From positions 124,001-188,000 of the forward strand of contig CAMAQF010000001.1 in the NCBI GenBank assembly GCA_945860265.1: a stretch of DNA of 64,000 bases, written 5' to 3'. Below, piece by piece: positions 18,751-25,969 of the stretch. This stretch comes from Emticicia agri (GTDB lineage: Bacteria > Bacteroidota > Bacteroidia > Cytophagales > Spirosomataceae). The notes beneath the pieces were generated by a model that had not been told where the DNA came from, did not search any database, and saw only the letters and a list, made by a program, of their open reading frames with translations. The translations under genes and the position numbers were made by a program. Positions within the stretch are counted from its first letter, which is position 1; the number at the start of each line of letters is the position of its first letter.

Positions 18751-18781
18751 TTGTAGAAGCATCGAAATTAATTTATATTTG
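18750..18781 (+). promoter_or_regulatory. Bacteroidota-type promoter of the PIN toxin-antitoxin module
   Basis: TTTG at 18750-18753, 20 bases, TATATTTG at 18774-18781. Differs from the hicAB promoter by one base in the spacer. Confidence 0.75.
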
Positions 18782-18799
18782 CTAAAAATAAATAGACCA

Positions 18800-19036
18800 A
18801 TGACAACATTAATATTGGAAGTAAATACGGAGCAAAAGAAAGCTTTGAAAGGTATTTTGAAATATTTGAAAGTGAGTTTTCAAGAGCATAAGCTTAAGAA
18901 AATCAATGCCCGTGATTTTGCACAAAAGATTGATTATGGCATTCATCCAAATAAAGAAATTGATGCCAAACCATTCTCGAATATCGAAAGTAGTGCTGAT
19001 TATGTACGCAAACTCCGTACTGAAGAATGGAAATAA
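18800..19036 (+). CDS. Putative antitoxin of a PIN toxin pair
   Basis: 78 residues from the ATG at 18800; earlier codons of the frame would need a TTG inside the promoter region. It starts MTTLILEVNTEQKKALKGIL, a strand followed by a helix as in small antitoxins that bind DNA as dimers, and ends in a charged tail (SADYVRKLRTEEWK) typical of toxin-neutralising C-termini. It overlaps the PIN toxin gene by 10 bases. The family name is not certain from sequence; position and size are the main argument. Confidence 0.7.
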   Translation: MTTLILEVNTEQKKALKGILKYLKVSFQEHKLKKINARDFAQKIDYGIHPNKEIDAKPFSNIESSADYVRKLRTEEWK

Positions 19037-19413
19037 TCTTGGTTGATACTTGTATCTTGATTGACTATACTCGCCGAAAGCCAGAAGTTGTCGATTTTAT
19101 TGAACAAATTGGTAAAGACAATCTTTGTATTAATTCTATCATCGAAATGGAACTATTACAGGGTGCATTGAACGGCAAAGAACTCGAAAAAATTAAGAAA
19201 GATTTGCAACAATTTTTACTATTGCCCATTCAGCAAGAAATCATGAAAGATGCTACACAACTACTTTCTGCCTATAAACTATCTCACCAAGCCAAAATAC
19301 CCGATATGATTATTGCGGCTACGGCACGTTTCTACGAAATCGAATTACGCTCTTACAATCTCAAAGATTTTCGTTTTGTACATAATTTGAAGGTGAGTAG
19401 CGAACTGTTATGA
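19027..19413 (+). CDS. PIN-domain ribonuclease toxin, VapC-like
   Basis: 128 residues, the normal VapC size. The four acidic positions of the PIN active site can be placed: Asp7 in ILVDTCILIDY, Glu42 in IIEMELLQG, Asp93 in AKIPDMIIAATA and Asp114 in YNLKDFRFV. VapC toxins cut tRNA or rRNA and bind Mg2+ through these residues. Its start lies inside the antitoxin gene, so the two are translated together. The 29-base block with repeat R5 follows 14 bases after the stop. Confidence 0.88.
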   Translation: MEIILVDTCILIDYTRRKPEVVDFIEQIGKDNLCINSIIEMELLQGALNGKELEKIKKDLQQFLLLPIQQEIMKDATQLLSAYKLSHQAKIPDMIIAATARFYEIELRSYNLKDFRFVHNLKVSSELL

Positions 19414-19440
19414 AGCAAACAATACCTATTTTATGAATTT

Positions 19441-19458
19441 GAGGAATAATTTATGAGT
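19441..19458 (+). repeat. 18-bp island direct repeat R5
   Basis: GAGGAATAATTTATGAGT, one mismatch to the others; right border of the PIN cassette. Confidence 0.75.
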
Positions 19459-19459
19459 G

Positions 19460-19853
19460 TTACTTTCTCCTAATTGGCTGAAAGTAAAACTCTTCGTTAT
19501 AAATATAAACGATTTCTTTCAAGGCTCGATTGGCGGGGCGATGGAAAAATCCAGCATTGATTGCAGCTGCAGCACTAATACCCGCAAAAGACCAGTTAAT
19601 TTTTGGATTTGGACCGAACTCATCTTCTACCGTCAAAACTAAATCCTGCGACAGCAGTAAAGAATTCGGCAGAATGTTTCCGCCAGATATATTTTTTGTA
19701 GGCTTTCATGAGTTCTTGGGACTTTTGTTTTTCAAGAATCTTTTTTAATTCTCGTGGTCGTTTAATTACTTCATCGTTTAACGAAACTATGCCATTTTTA
19801 ACGTAAGTCATTTGTTGGGCTTGGCTATTGACCGTTATCAAGAATAAATAACT
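19460..19853 (-). pseudogene. Exported protein of unknown function, broken by a frameshift and lacking its start
   Basis: The 5' part reads SYLFLITVNSQAQ (a signal-peptide core, but with a stop before any ATG) and continues through NDEVIKRPRELKKILEKQKS and AEFFTAVAGFSFDGRR to a stop. Just before that stop the adjacent frame takes over with VEDEFGPNPKINWSFAGIS, AAAAINAGFFHRPANRA and ends EEFYFQPIRRK at 19460. Together they make one small exported protein with one frameshift near 19630. I do not recognise the family. Its 3' end abuts repeat R5. Confidence 0.65.
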
Positions 19854-20014
19854 GTTAATCTAATCAGTGTCATTAGGAAATATTTTTCACTTCTACAAAA
19901 ATGAGATTGAATCAATTTAAGATTGCATAAGAGTTTGAAGGTTTCTTAACGAAAAAGATAAAATCTTGAAATAATAATGTTAGTTTTCTCATTTTGTGAT
20001 GGATTTGCTTCAAA

Positions 20015-20122
20015 TTGCCATTTTGAAAACGGTTAAAAGTTCCACTGCGGCAACTCGACTGATAGCTCCACTACGGTTTAAAAATCAGATGAACTTATGA
20101 AAAACTTCGCCTAACTAGGTTT
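20015..20122. repeat. Dispersed palindromic repeat, copy C
   Basis: Blocks TGCCATTTTGAAAACGG, TCGACTGATAGCTCCACTAC, GGTTTAAAAATCAG, GAACTTATG and ACTTCGCCTAACT follow the same order as copy A. Lies 15 bases beyond the 3' end of the second broken CPBP gene, mirroring the place of copy A next to the intact one. Confidence 0.7.
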
Positions 20123-20136
20123 AAAACAACGAAATT

Positions 20137-20745
20137 TCAGGAATAACTAAAAAGAAACCCAAAGATTAATAGCCAAAAATTATGCAAAATGTGTAATAAA
20201 ATTGAAAACTTTAATCCATATATTACTCTTATATAGCCAAGCATTAATCCCCCAAAAAATATCGGGGTCAAAATGAGACAACAGTTTAAAATTAGGTAAT
20301 CGTCAAAGTCAAACTTGAAAATATGAATTAATGAGAAAACAACTGAAGAAAAATAATGTGCAACTTTAATTTTTTTTGAATCATAGTATAAGAATAATGG
20401 AAACCTAAAAATAAATTCTTCAATTACTGGAGATAGGAGTAACCCAAAAAATAGGGTGGATAATGAATATGCTTAATTAGAGGATTTATTTATAGGAAAT
20501 CTATTGAACCCTGAAACAACACTTAAATAAATTAGACCTAAAAAAACAAACGTGACAATAATAATAAAAATGAAATAGAATAAAATATCTGAGAGGTTAT
20601 CTTTAAAACTTTTGAGGTTAGTTTTAAAAGTAGGCTGTTTCAAAAACAAGAGAAATGTTTTTAGAAGTACAGTAAACTTTAAACTGAATATTGTAAAATC
20701 CCAAACTGCTAAAAGTTTGGGATTTTTTTCCTGTTTTTCAATCAT
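20137..20745 (-). pseudogene. CPBP-family membrane protease with one in-frame TAA (copy 2)
   Basis: 203 codons from the ATG at 20745 to the TGA at 20137-20139 stay in one frame apart from a TAA at 20473-20475 (codon 91). All family motifs lie after the stop and are intact: EEFIFR, FSLIH and HILHN. The N-terminal 90 residues contain two or three membrane helices and no catalytic residue. The start ATG overlaps the TGA of the upstream peptide (ATGA), as in a coupled operon. Either a recent nonsense mutation or a position read through; the former is simpler. Confidence 0.85.
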
Positions 20746-20985
20746 CTAATTCCACCGTGGTTTGATGAACTCATTATATCATGATAGGCTCCTGACCAGC
20801 CTTTATTTCCAACTACCTCGTCCGTTTTTCCCCAGGCATACTTGACTGCTTCCCAAGCGATAGCCCACCAAAAATCACTACCTGGCTTTGGTTGTCCACC
20901 ATCAGTTATGACCTCCCTCAATAAGTAATTGTTCTCCAGAAGTCATCTCAACTAGTAAATTAAAATAATGTAGTGAAATTATCAA
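20742..20985 (-). pseudogene. GG-leader bacteriocin-like peptide with a frameshift (peptide 3)
   Basis: One frame gives the leader NLLVEMTSGEQLLIEGG (matching the ELxxEELxxIxGG pattern of the other leaders without gaps) and then a stop two codons later. The neighbouring frame gives the core: DGGQPKPGSDFWWAIAWE, AVKYAWGKTDEVVGNKGW, SGAYHDIMSSSNHGGIR, ending in a TGA that overlaps the start of the CPBP gene. Leader and core are thus one gene split by a frameshift just after the GG site. The core start QPKPGSD resembles QAPGGDK of peptide 4. No ATG is seen; a TTG at 20985 is the best start. Confidence 0.65.
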
Positions 20986-21649
20986 TACAAAATACTACTG
21001 TATTGTAAAGGCTATGCTGTAAAATACACCATATCATACCATATTTTAACCTAATATAACCAAATAGAAAACCACAGATTGTTTGTGGTATAAATAATAC
21101 GGGAAGTATCCACAGGTTATCCAAAGGGTAAAGACTAAAATTAGTTAAATGAATAGCTCCAAAAATTAATGTAATGAAATATAAAAGATAGGTATAATTA
21201 TTATGTCAAAATTTTACTAATTTCTCTGGTAAATCCATAAATTTAAAAACAAGCATGAGTATTAAAATAATGACAAAAATTGTAATATCAAAATAAATGA
21301 TGGTTTTGTTGAGTAATAGAACAGTGCAAACAATAAATATACAAATTAAAAAATAATAAGACCACTTGGCTTTTTGAAGCGGAAATCTAAATACAATCTC
21401 TTCAATAATAGGAGCAAATATCAGTGAAAAGAATATTTTTGTTTCTGTACTTGTGTGAGTATAAGTATTGGCTGGAATATAATTTTTGTTGATAAATAGG
21501 AAACAAAAAAATGGAAATATCAAAATAAAATTTAAAGTCAATAATAAAAGCATGTGTAATAATTTAGTTTTAAATAATAAAACTTTATCATTTACAGTTG
21601 TAAATGGTTTCTTGCAAAACAAAATTAAATCGCTTATCAGCTCTATCAT
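20960..21649 (-). pseudogene. CPBP-family membrane protease with one in-frame TGA (copy 1)
   Basis: 230 codons from the ATG at 21649 to the TAA at 20960-20962 keep one frame except a TGA at 21206-21208 (codon 148). EEIVFR (EExxxR) lies before the stop; FGAIH (FxxxH) and HSLYN (HxxxN) lie after it, so the truncated 147-residue product would lack two of three metal-site motifs. Full length would be 229 residues, close to the 232 of the intact homologue at 13780. It follows peptide 4 by about 50 bases and was presumably its immunity or processing partner. Confidence 0.85.
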
Positions 21650-21702
21650 AACCTTTTATTAAATTATCGAGAAAACAATGCTTGTCTTCTCAATAAAATT
21701 CA

Positions 21703-21900
21703 TCAAAAAGAGGAAGGCTTATTCATAAAATTTGACATAGATGAATCCCATTTCCCAGCAACCCAGTTTTCAGCTACTGCAATTCCGCAGCCAAACAAAT
21801 TTCCAACGTTATACTTATCACCACCAGGAGCTTGTCCACCATTTTTGAAAACCAATTCTTCAAATGATAATTCTTCTAAACCTACTATTTTATTTTCCAT
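21703..21900 (-). CDS. Double-glycine leader peptide, bacteriocin-like (peptide 4)
   Basis: 65 residues. Leader MENKIVGLEELSFEELVFKNGG (EEL-SFEEL-VFKNGG) fits the GG consensus of its neighbours; cleavage after residue 22 would release a 43-residue core that starts QAPGGDKYNVGNLFGCGIAV and ends NKPSSF, glycine-rich with one cysteine. Lies between peptide 5 upstream and a CPBP gene downstream on the same strand. Likely a secreted class II-type peptide. Confidence 0.78.
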   Translation of the reverse strand: MENKIVGLEELSFEELVFKNGGQAPGGDKYNVGNLFGCGIAVAENWVAGKWDSSMSNFMNKPSSF

Positions 21901-21960
21901 TACAGATACTTTATTTATGTTTTACAAAATTCTTTTAAAAAACAACTCAGCTAAGTAATT

Positions 21961-22140
21961 TTACTTATTAATTTTACAACTACAATGTTCGTAACCTTGC
22001 AAAATATCTTTAAAAGCTTCTTTGATTTCAGTATATATGAAATTTATACTAAAAGATGGGAAAAGTCCCCCATCAACACTCACCAACTCAGTTGAATCCA
22101 TTTCAACCGTACCATAATTTTCTAACACTAAACTTTGCAT
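21961..22140 (-). CDS. Double-glycine leader peptide, bacteriocin-like (peptide 5)
   Basis: 59 residues, read directly from the sequence. Leader MQSLVLENYGTVEMDSTELV-SVDGG; the core of 34 residues is LFPSFSINFIYTEIKEAFKD and then ILQGYEHCSCKINK. Start MQ-L-L-N and the Cys-x-Cys near the C-terminus match peptide 2 (MQTLELNG, NCKC), and both are the first gene of their module with the same upstream region. Very probably paralogues. Confidence 0.75.
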   Translation of the reverse strand: MQSLVLENYGTVEMDSTELVSVDGGLFPSFSINFIYTEIKEAFKDILQGYEHCSCKINK

Positions 22141-22291
22141 AATTTCTAAAATTTAAAAGTTAAAATTTAAAACTACAAACTTCTGCAGCAGACTATGCGT
22201 CCCAATTTGTTACTTCAAAAGTCATATTTAATCTTTAAATTGTTAAATTTTATTAGGACTAAAATATGACTATAAGGAATAATTTATGAAT
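22141..22291 (-). promoter_or_regulatory. Conserved upstream region of the right GG-peptide module
   Basis: Homologous to 14949-15085 (see there), with a short insertion near 22195. Its outer end is repeat R6. Probable promoter and 5' leader of peptide 5. Confidence 0.65.
22274..22291 (+). repeat. 18-bp island direct repeat R6
   Basis: AAGGAATAATTTATGAAT, first base differs; outermost right copy and the island border next to the ppiD-like terminator. Confidence 0.75.
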
Positions 22292-22302
22292 GAGACCACA
22301 AA

Positions 22303-22338
22303 AAAAGGAGAAATACCTTTCGATATTTCTCCTTTTTT
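22303..22338. terminator. Terminator of the PpiD-like gene
   Basis: AAAAAGGAGAAATA pairs with TATTTCTCCTTTTTT across ACCTTTCGA. Flanked by A-run and T-run, so it can act on both strands. Confidence 0.8.
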
Positions 22339-22360
22339 AAATTATATCTTTTAATATTTA

Positions 22361-24499
22361 TCAGAAGAATTTAGCTCTGTTATCTTTGATATTTGCATTG
22401 TCACGGATAGCTTGATTTGCCATGTACGAAGCACCATACCCTCCATTACGTTGTGTGATTTGGTTTTTGTACTGTGTATAATCAGCAATTTCAGGAGCTT
22501 TTACAAGTTTTGTTGTTTCGACTACAAATACACCGTTTTCACCAACGAACGGTTTAGAACGTTTACCAGTTTGTAAACCGAAGATTTTTCCAATTGCTAT
22601 CGGGTCGATCCCTGGAGATGTCAACATTCCTGCCATTAGGTTAATTTCAGTTGCAGTTTCAACCAAAGCACCGGCACCATATTTTTGAGCTGCTTGCTCT
22701 AAAGGACCAGAAGGAGTTCCAAGTTTTTTCAAGATTTGCTCTGCTTTCACTTCATTACGGACTTTAGCAGTAATCGCATCTTTAAAATCATCTGCTTTAG
22801 GGCTATCTTTTTCAGTTTTAGCAGTTACAGCCGCAATGATAAAATTATCACCCACTTCAAATACACGGTCAGAAACTTCGCCCACACTTGTATCATTATT
22901 AAATGCCCATAACACAACTTCACGAGCATTTTGGATAGTATTGAATGTAGATGCTTCTGGGAAAATCTTATCGGCTTTCAAGATAAACAATTTACCATCT
23001 TTCTTAACTGCCGCTTCAAATGCATCTCTAGAATTATTACTTGCACGCAATGTTTCGGCTTTTTGATAAATTGCATTTCTTGTACTTTCGCTCGCTTGCA
23101 ATTCACGGCTGATGGTAGCAATTTTATACTTAGTGTTTGATTTTCCTTCAGTTACTTTAATAATGTGGAAACCAAAGTCTGTTTCAACTACGTTAGGTAC
23201 TAAACCAACACCACCCATTGCAAAAACCGCAGATTCAAATGGTTTTACCATCGCACCGTTATTTTTGAATGTGCCTAAATCTCCACCTTGTTGAGCCGAA
23301 CCATCTTGGCTGTTTGCACGAGCCAATGTAGCGAAATCAGCTCCTTGATTTAATTGACTTAATATATCTTGTGCTTTAGCACGAGCAATTACTTTTACCG
23401 AATCTGGAGCCGTTTTATCGGCACGGATTAAGATATGACTTGCACGAGCAGAGTAAAGTGAGTCAATAGCATTACCTTCATATTTGTAAATCGAATAAGT
23501 ATTGTCTTCTTTGAATGGCCCAATCACTGCACCTTGAATGGCGGTAGATAAAGCAACTTTTAATGTAGGCGTCAATTCGTTGGCACTACGCTCATAAGGC
23601 ACACGGCTATCTGAGTTAAGAGCAGCATAAGCTTTCGCATCTTTAGCAGCAGCTAAACCTTTGGCAAAACTCTTGATGTCTTCATATAAAGCTGCACTAT
23701 CATCTTTGGTTGGCATTACTTGATACACCACGTAATCAAGTGAGCGGCTATCGTAACCTTTATATTCTTTTTTGTGCTTACTCAAATAATCTGACAATTG
23801 GCTATCGGTAACTTTGATAGTGGTGTCGATTATACTTGTGAAAGGTACATATAAATAACGGGCATCTGCTTTGGTCGCTGTTGCATCGTACTCTCTTTTT
23901 GCTTCGTCACCTGTTATAAATGACGATGAAGAAAGCAAAGCGTTATATTTCTCCAACAAACGTTGTTGAATTGCCTGTTCTTTAATTTGGTCCCAAGCTG
24001 CTTTTTGTGGAGCAGGCAATTGATTGGCAGCGGCAGCATTGATAAATTCAATGTGACGATTACGATCATACTGTCCAGTTTGTGGGTCAGTAAATTGTTG
24101 TTTAATGATTGGGCTAAGGGTTTTAGTACCTTGAACCATCTCACGAAGCTCATCTGGTGTAACTTTCAAACCGAGTTTCTCGAATTCAGTTTTATAAGTA
24201 ATGTCAAAAATCATTTGTTCCCAAACTTGGCTGCGTAATTGCTGAATTTCTTGCTCTTGCAAAGCTCTTCCAGCTTGTTGCTCATAATTAGCACGAGCTA
24301 CATCTAATTTTACTTGAAATGCTTGGTAGTCAATACTGGTACCTGCGATTTCACCAATTTTATTATCATTACTACTAAACAAGCCACTTTTACCATTTCC
24401 TCCGAATAAATCTCCTCCGACAATGAATAAAATGAGTGCAACTGCGATAACTACGACTGCAACACCTGAACGCTCACGAATTTTGTTTATTAAAGCCAT
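22361..24499 (-). CDS. Membrane-anchored periplasmic foldase, PpiD/SurA-like peptidyl-prolyl isomerase
   Basis: 712 residues. MALINKIRERSGVAVVVIAVALILFIVGGDLF is an N-terminal signal anchor as in PpiD. A SurA/PpiD N-terminal chaperone domain (about 40-230, ending in the GDEAKREYDATATKADARY region), then a parvulin domain (about 345-440: SARASHILIRADKTAPDS, GADFATLARANSQDGSAQQG, GDLGTFKNNGAMVKPFESAV and FGFHIIKV), then a degenerate second isomerase-like region. The family assists folding of exported and outer-membrane proteins at the periplasmic face of the inner membrane. It is divergent from gldB across a 368-base gap. Confidence 0.9.
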   Translation of the reverse strand: MALINKIRERSGVAVVVIAVALILFIVGGDLFGGNGKSGLFSSNDNKIGEIAGTSIDYQAFQVKLDVARANYEQQAGRALQEQEIQQLRSQVWEQMIFDITYKTEFEKLGLKVTPDELREMVQGTKTLSPIIKQQFTDPQTGQYDRNRHIEFINAAAANQLPAPQKAAWDQIKEQAIQQRLLEKYNALLSSSSFITGDEAKREYDATATKADARYLYVPFTSIIDTTIKVTDSQLSDYLSKHKKEYKGYDSRSLDYVVYQVMPTKDDSAALYEDIKSFAKGLAAAKDAKAYAALNSDSRVPYERSANELTPTLKVALSTAIQGAVIGPFKEDNTYSIYKYEGNAIDSLYSARASHILIRADKTAPDSVKVIARAKAQDILSQLNQGADFATLARANSQDGSAQQGGDLGTFKNNGAMVKPFESAVFAMGGVGLVPNVVETDFGFHIIKVTEGKSNTKYKIATISRELQASESTRNAIYQKAETLRASNNSRDAFEAAVKKDGKLFILKADKIFPEASTFNTIQNAREVVLWAFNNDTSVGEVSDRVFEVGDNFIIAAVTAKTEKDSPKADDFKDAITAKVRNEVKAEQILKKLGTPSGPLEQAAQKYGAGALVETATEINLMAGMLTSPGIDPIAIGKIFGLQTGKRSKPFVGENGVFVVETTKLVKAPEIADYTQYKNQITQRNGGYGASYMANQAIRDNANIKDNRAKFF

Positions 24500-24867
24500 T
24501 TGTTTTTTTTATTAATTACTGGACTTTTAGGATTTTTTAAATGTCTGATAATTGTTTTTTAATTTCCTTCAAAAAAATTGAGGTGCAAAAATAAGCAGAT
24601 TAATATAGATTATCAAGAAAATCCAATTGATATATTAGCTTATTTTAACAAGTTTATGCCAAATATAGCTTTTTGCTTCTGAAACTATGTTCAGTCCTTA
24701 AATATTGACAAAAAAAAGTCTACGTAAAAAAATGTTTTGTAATTTACCTAATTTTATCAATCAAGCCTCCTATAAAATTGTGTTTGAATTGCAACCCTTA
24801 AAATTAGATCATTCGAGCCAAATATTTATCTATTTTTGTGCGTTTTAAAAAAAACATTTAACTATTT
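24500..24867. promoter_or_regulatory. Divergent intergenic region between the PpiD-like gene and gldB
   Basis: 368 bases, AT-rich, no gene seen. TATTTTTG at 24831-24838 is an exact TAnnTTTG -7 box about 30 bases before the gldB ATG; no clear -33 TTTG at the right distance. Confidence 0.5.
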
Positions 24868-25866
24868 ATGAAATTACTTTTCGTTGGCTCTACTGCTATT
24901 GGCTTAATAGTGGGCTTTTTTTTCTTGATCTCATGTCAAAACTCTGAAACTATAGATACTTCTGATATCTTAGTAAAAGTTGATATTATGAGATTTGATG
25001 AGGCAATGATGCGATTAAAAACCAAAGAACAGATAAAAGAATTTTTATTGAAAAACACTAAGTTTGTCAATCAGTTTTATCAGACTTATCCCCAAGATAC
25101 TGCACTCATTAATAGGTTGTATTTGATTCATAATAACTCGGATACTCAGGCATTTTACGAAGACACAAAGAAATCATTTGGAAATCTTAGTGATTTGAAA
25201 AATCAGCTAGAAACTGCTTACAAGCATATTAAATACTATTATCCCGATTTTAAAGAGCCACAAATTATCACTACTTTTACGGCACTTGATTTGGAGCTAG
25301 TGGTATCTAACGATATGATTGTAATACCTCTTGAAACGTTCCTTGGACCGAAAGCAAAATACCGACCGCAATATCCTCAATATCTTCTTCAAAGGTTTGA
25401 TAAGCCCTATATCGTACCGTCGATACTGACAATTTTATCAAAAAAGTACAATTCAATCGACCCTAATGACCATTCGCTTTTGAGTGATATGGTTTACTAC
25501 GGAAAAAGCTATGAGTTTACTCGTGCGATATTGCCTGATGTAGCCGACTCGCTCGTGATTGCGTACCCGGACTCAAACATGACCAAAATTTGGAATTCAC
25601 AAGATTTGGTTTGGGGGTATTTTATTGATAATAAATTACTTTACGAAACCAATGCTCGCACCAAAGAAAAATACCTCGGCGACCGTCCGAAGGTGCAAGA
25701 AATAGGAAACGATTGCCCTGGCCGCATCGCTCAATGGCTCGGATGGCGAATTGTGAGCCGTTACCGAACCGAAAACCCTTCAATTTCGTTGATGGATTTG
25801 ATGAAAAACTCAAATGCCCGTGACATTTTCGAGAAATCGAAATACAAAGGACAATTGGAAGATTAA
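24868..25866 (+). CDS. gldB: Gliding motility lipoprotein GldB
   Basis: 332 residues. Lipoprotein signal peptide with FFFLISC (lipid Cys near residue 24). The sequence follows the GldB family: DILVKVDIMRFDEAMMRLKT near the N-terminus, ITTFTALDLELVVSNDMIVIPLETFLGP in the middle (the family resembles M48-like substrate-binding folds without the metal site), and GRIAQWLGWRIVSRY near the C-terminus. GldB is needed for gliding and type IX secretion in Flavobacterium; many non-gliding Bacteroidota keep it. It leads a likely operon with the ABC exporter (103-base gap) and the Fur-family regulator. Confidence 0.88.
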   Translation: MKLLFVGSTAIGLIVGFFFLISCQNSETIDTSDILVKVDIMRFDEAMMRLKTKEQIKEFLLKNTKFVNQFYQTYPQDTALINRLYLIHNNSDTQAFYEDTKKSFGNLSDLKNQLETAYKHIKYYYPDFKEPQIITTFTALDLELVVSNDMIVIPLETFLGPKAKYRPQYPQYLLQRFDKPYIVPSILTILSKKYNSIDPNDHSLLSDMVYYGKSYEFTRAILPDVADSLVIAYPDSNMTKIWNSQDLVWGYFIDNKLLYETNARTKEKYLGDRPKVQEIGNDCPGRIAQWLGWRIVSRYRTENPSISLMDLMKNSNARDIFEKSKYKGQLED

Positions 25867-25969
25867 AAAGTTGGCAGTAATAAAGTACACAGTTGGCAAT
25901 ATTATTTTTTATCGAAGACAAAATTTATTTTAAGGATAGCATTTAACGACCGTTGTAAGGTAAATAATC

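Larger units (their letters stand above)
18134..18795. repeat. 662-bp duplicated segment, copy 2
   Basis: Second copy of 16831-17492, same orientation and same length. Its left end is fused to repeat copy B; its right end carries the promoter that now drives the PIN toxin-antitoxin module. Confidence 0.9.

Noticed and set aside
19457-19748. Plus-strand frames opposite the broken exported protein
   Set aside because: They are shadows of the minus-strand pseudogene, which has a signal-peptide core and continuous residues across one frameshift.
20137-21649. Stop-codon recoding (for example selenocysteine or pyrrolysine) in the CPBP genes
   Set aside because: The neighbouring genes carry TAA, TAG and TGA alike; no recoding machinery or conserved stem-loop was seen, so nonsense mutation is simpler.
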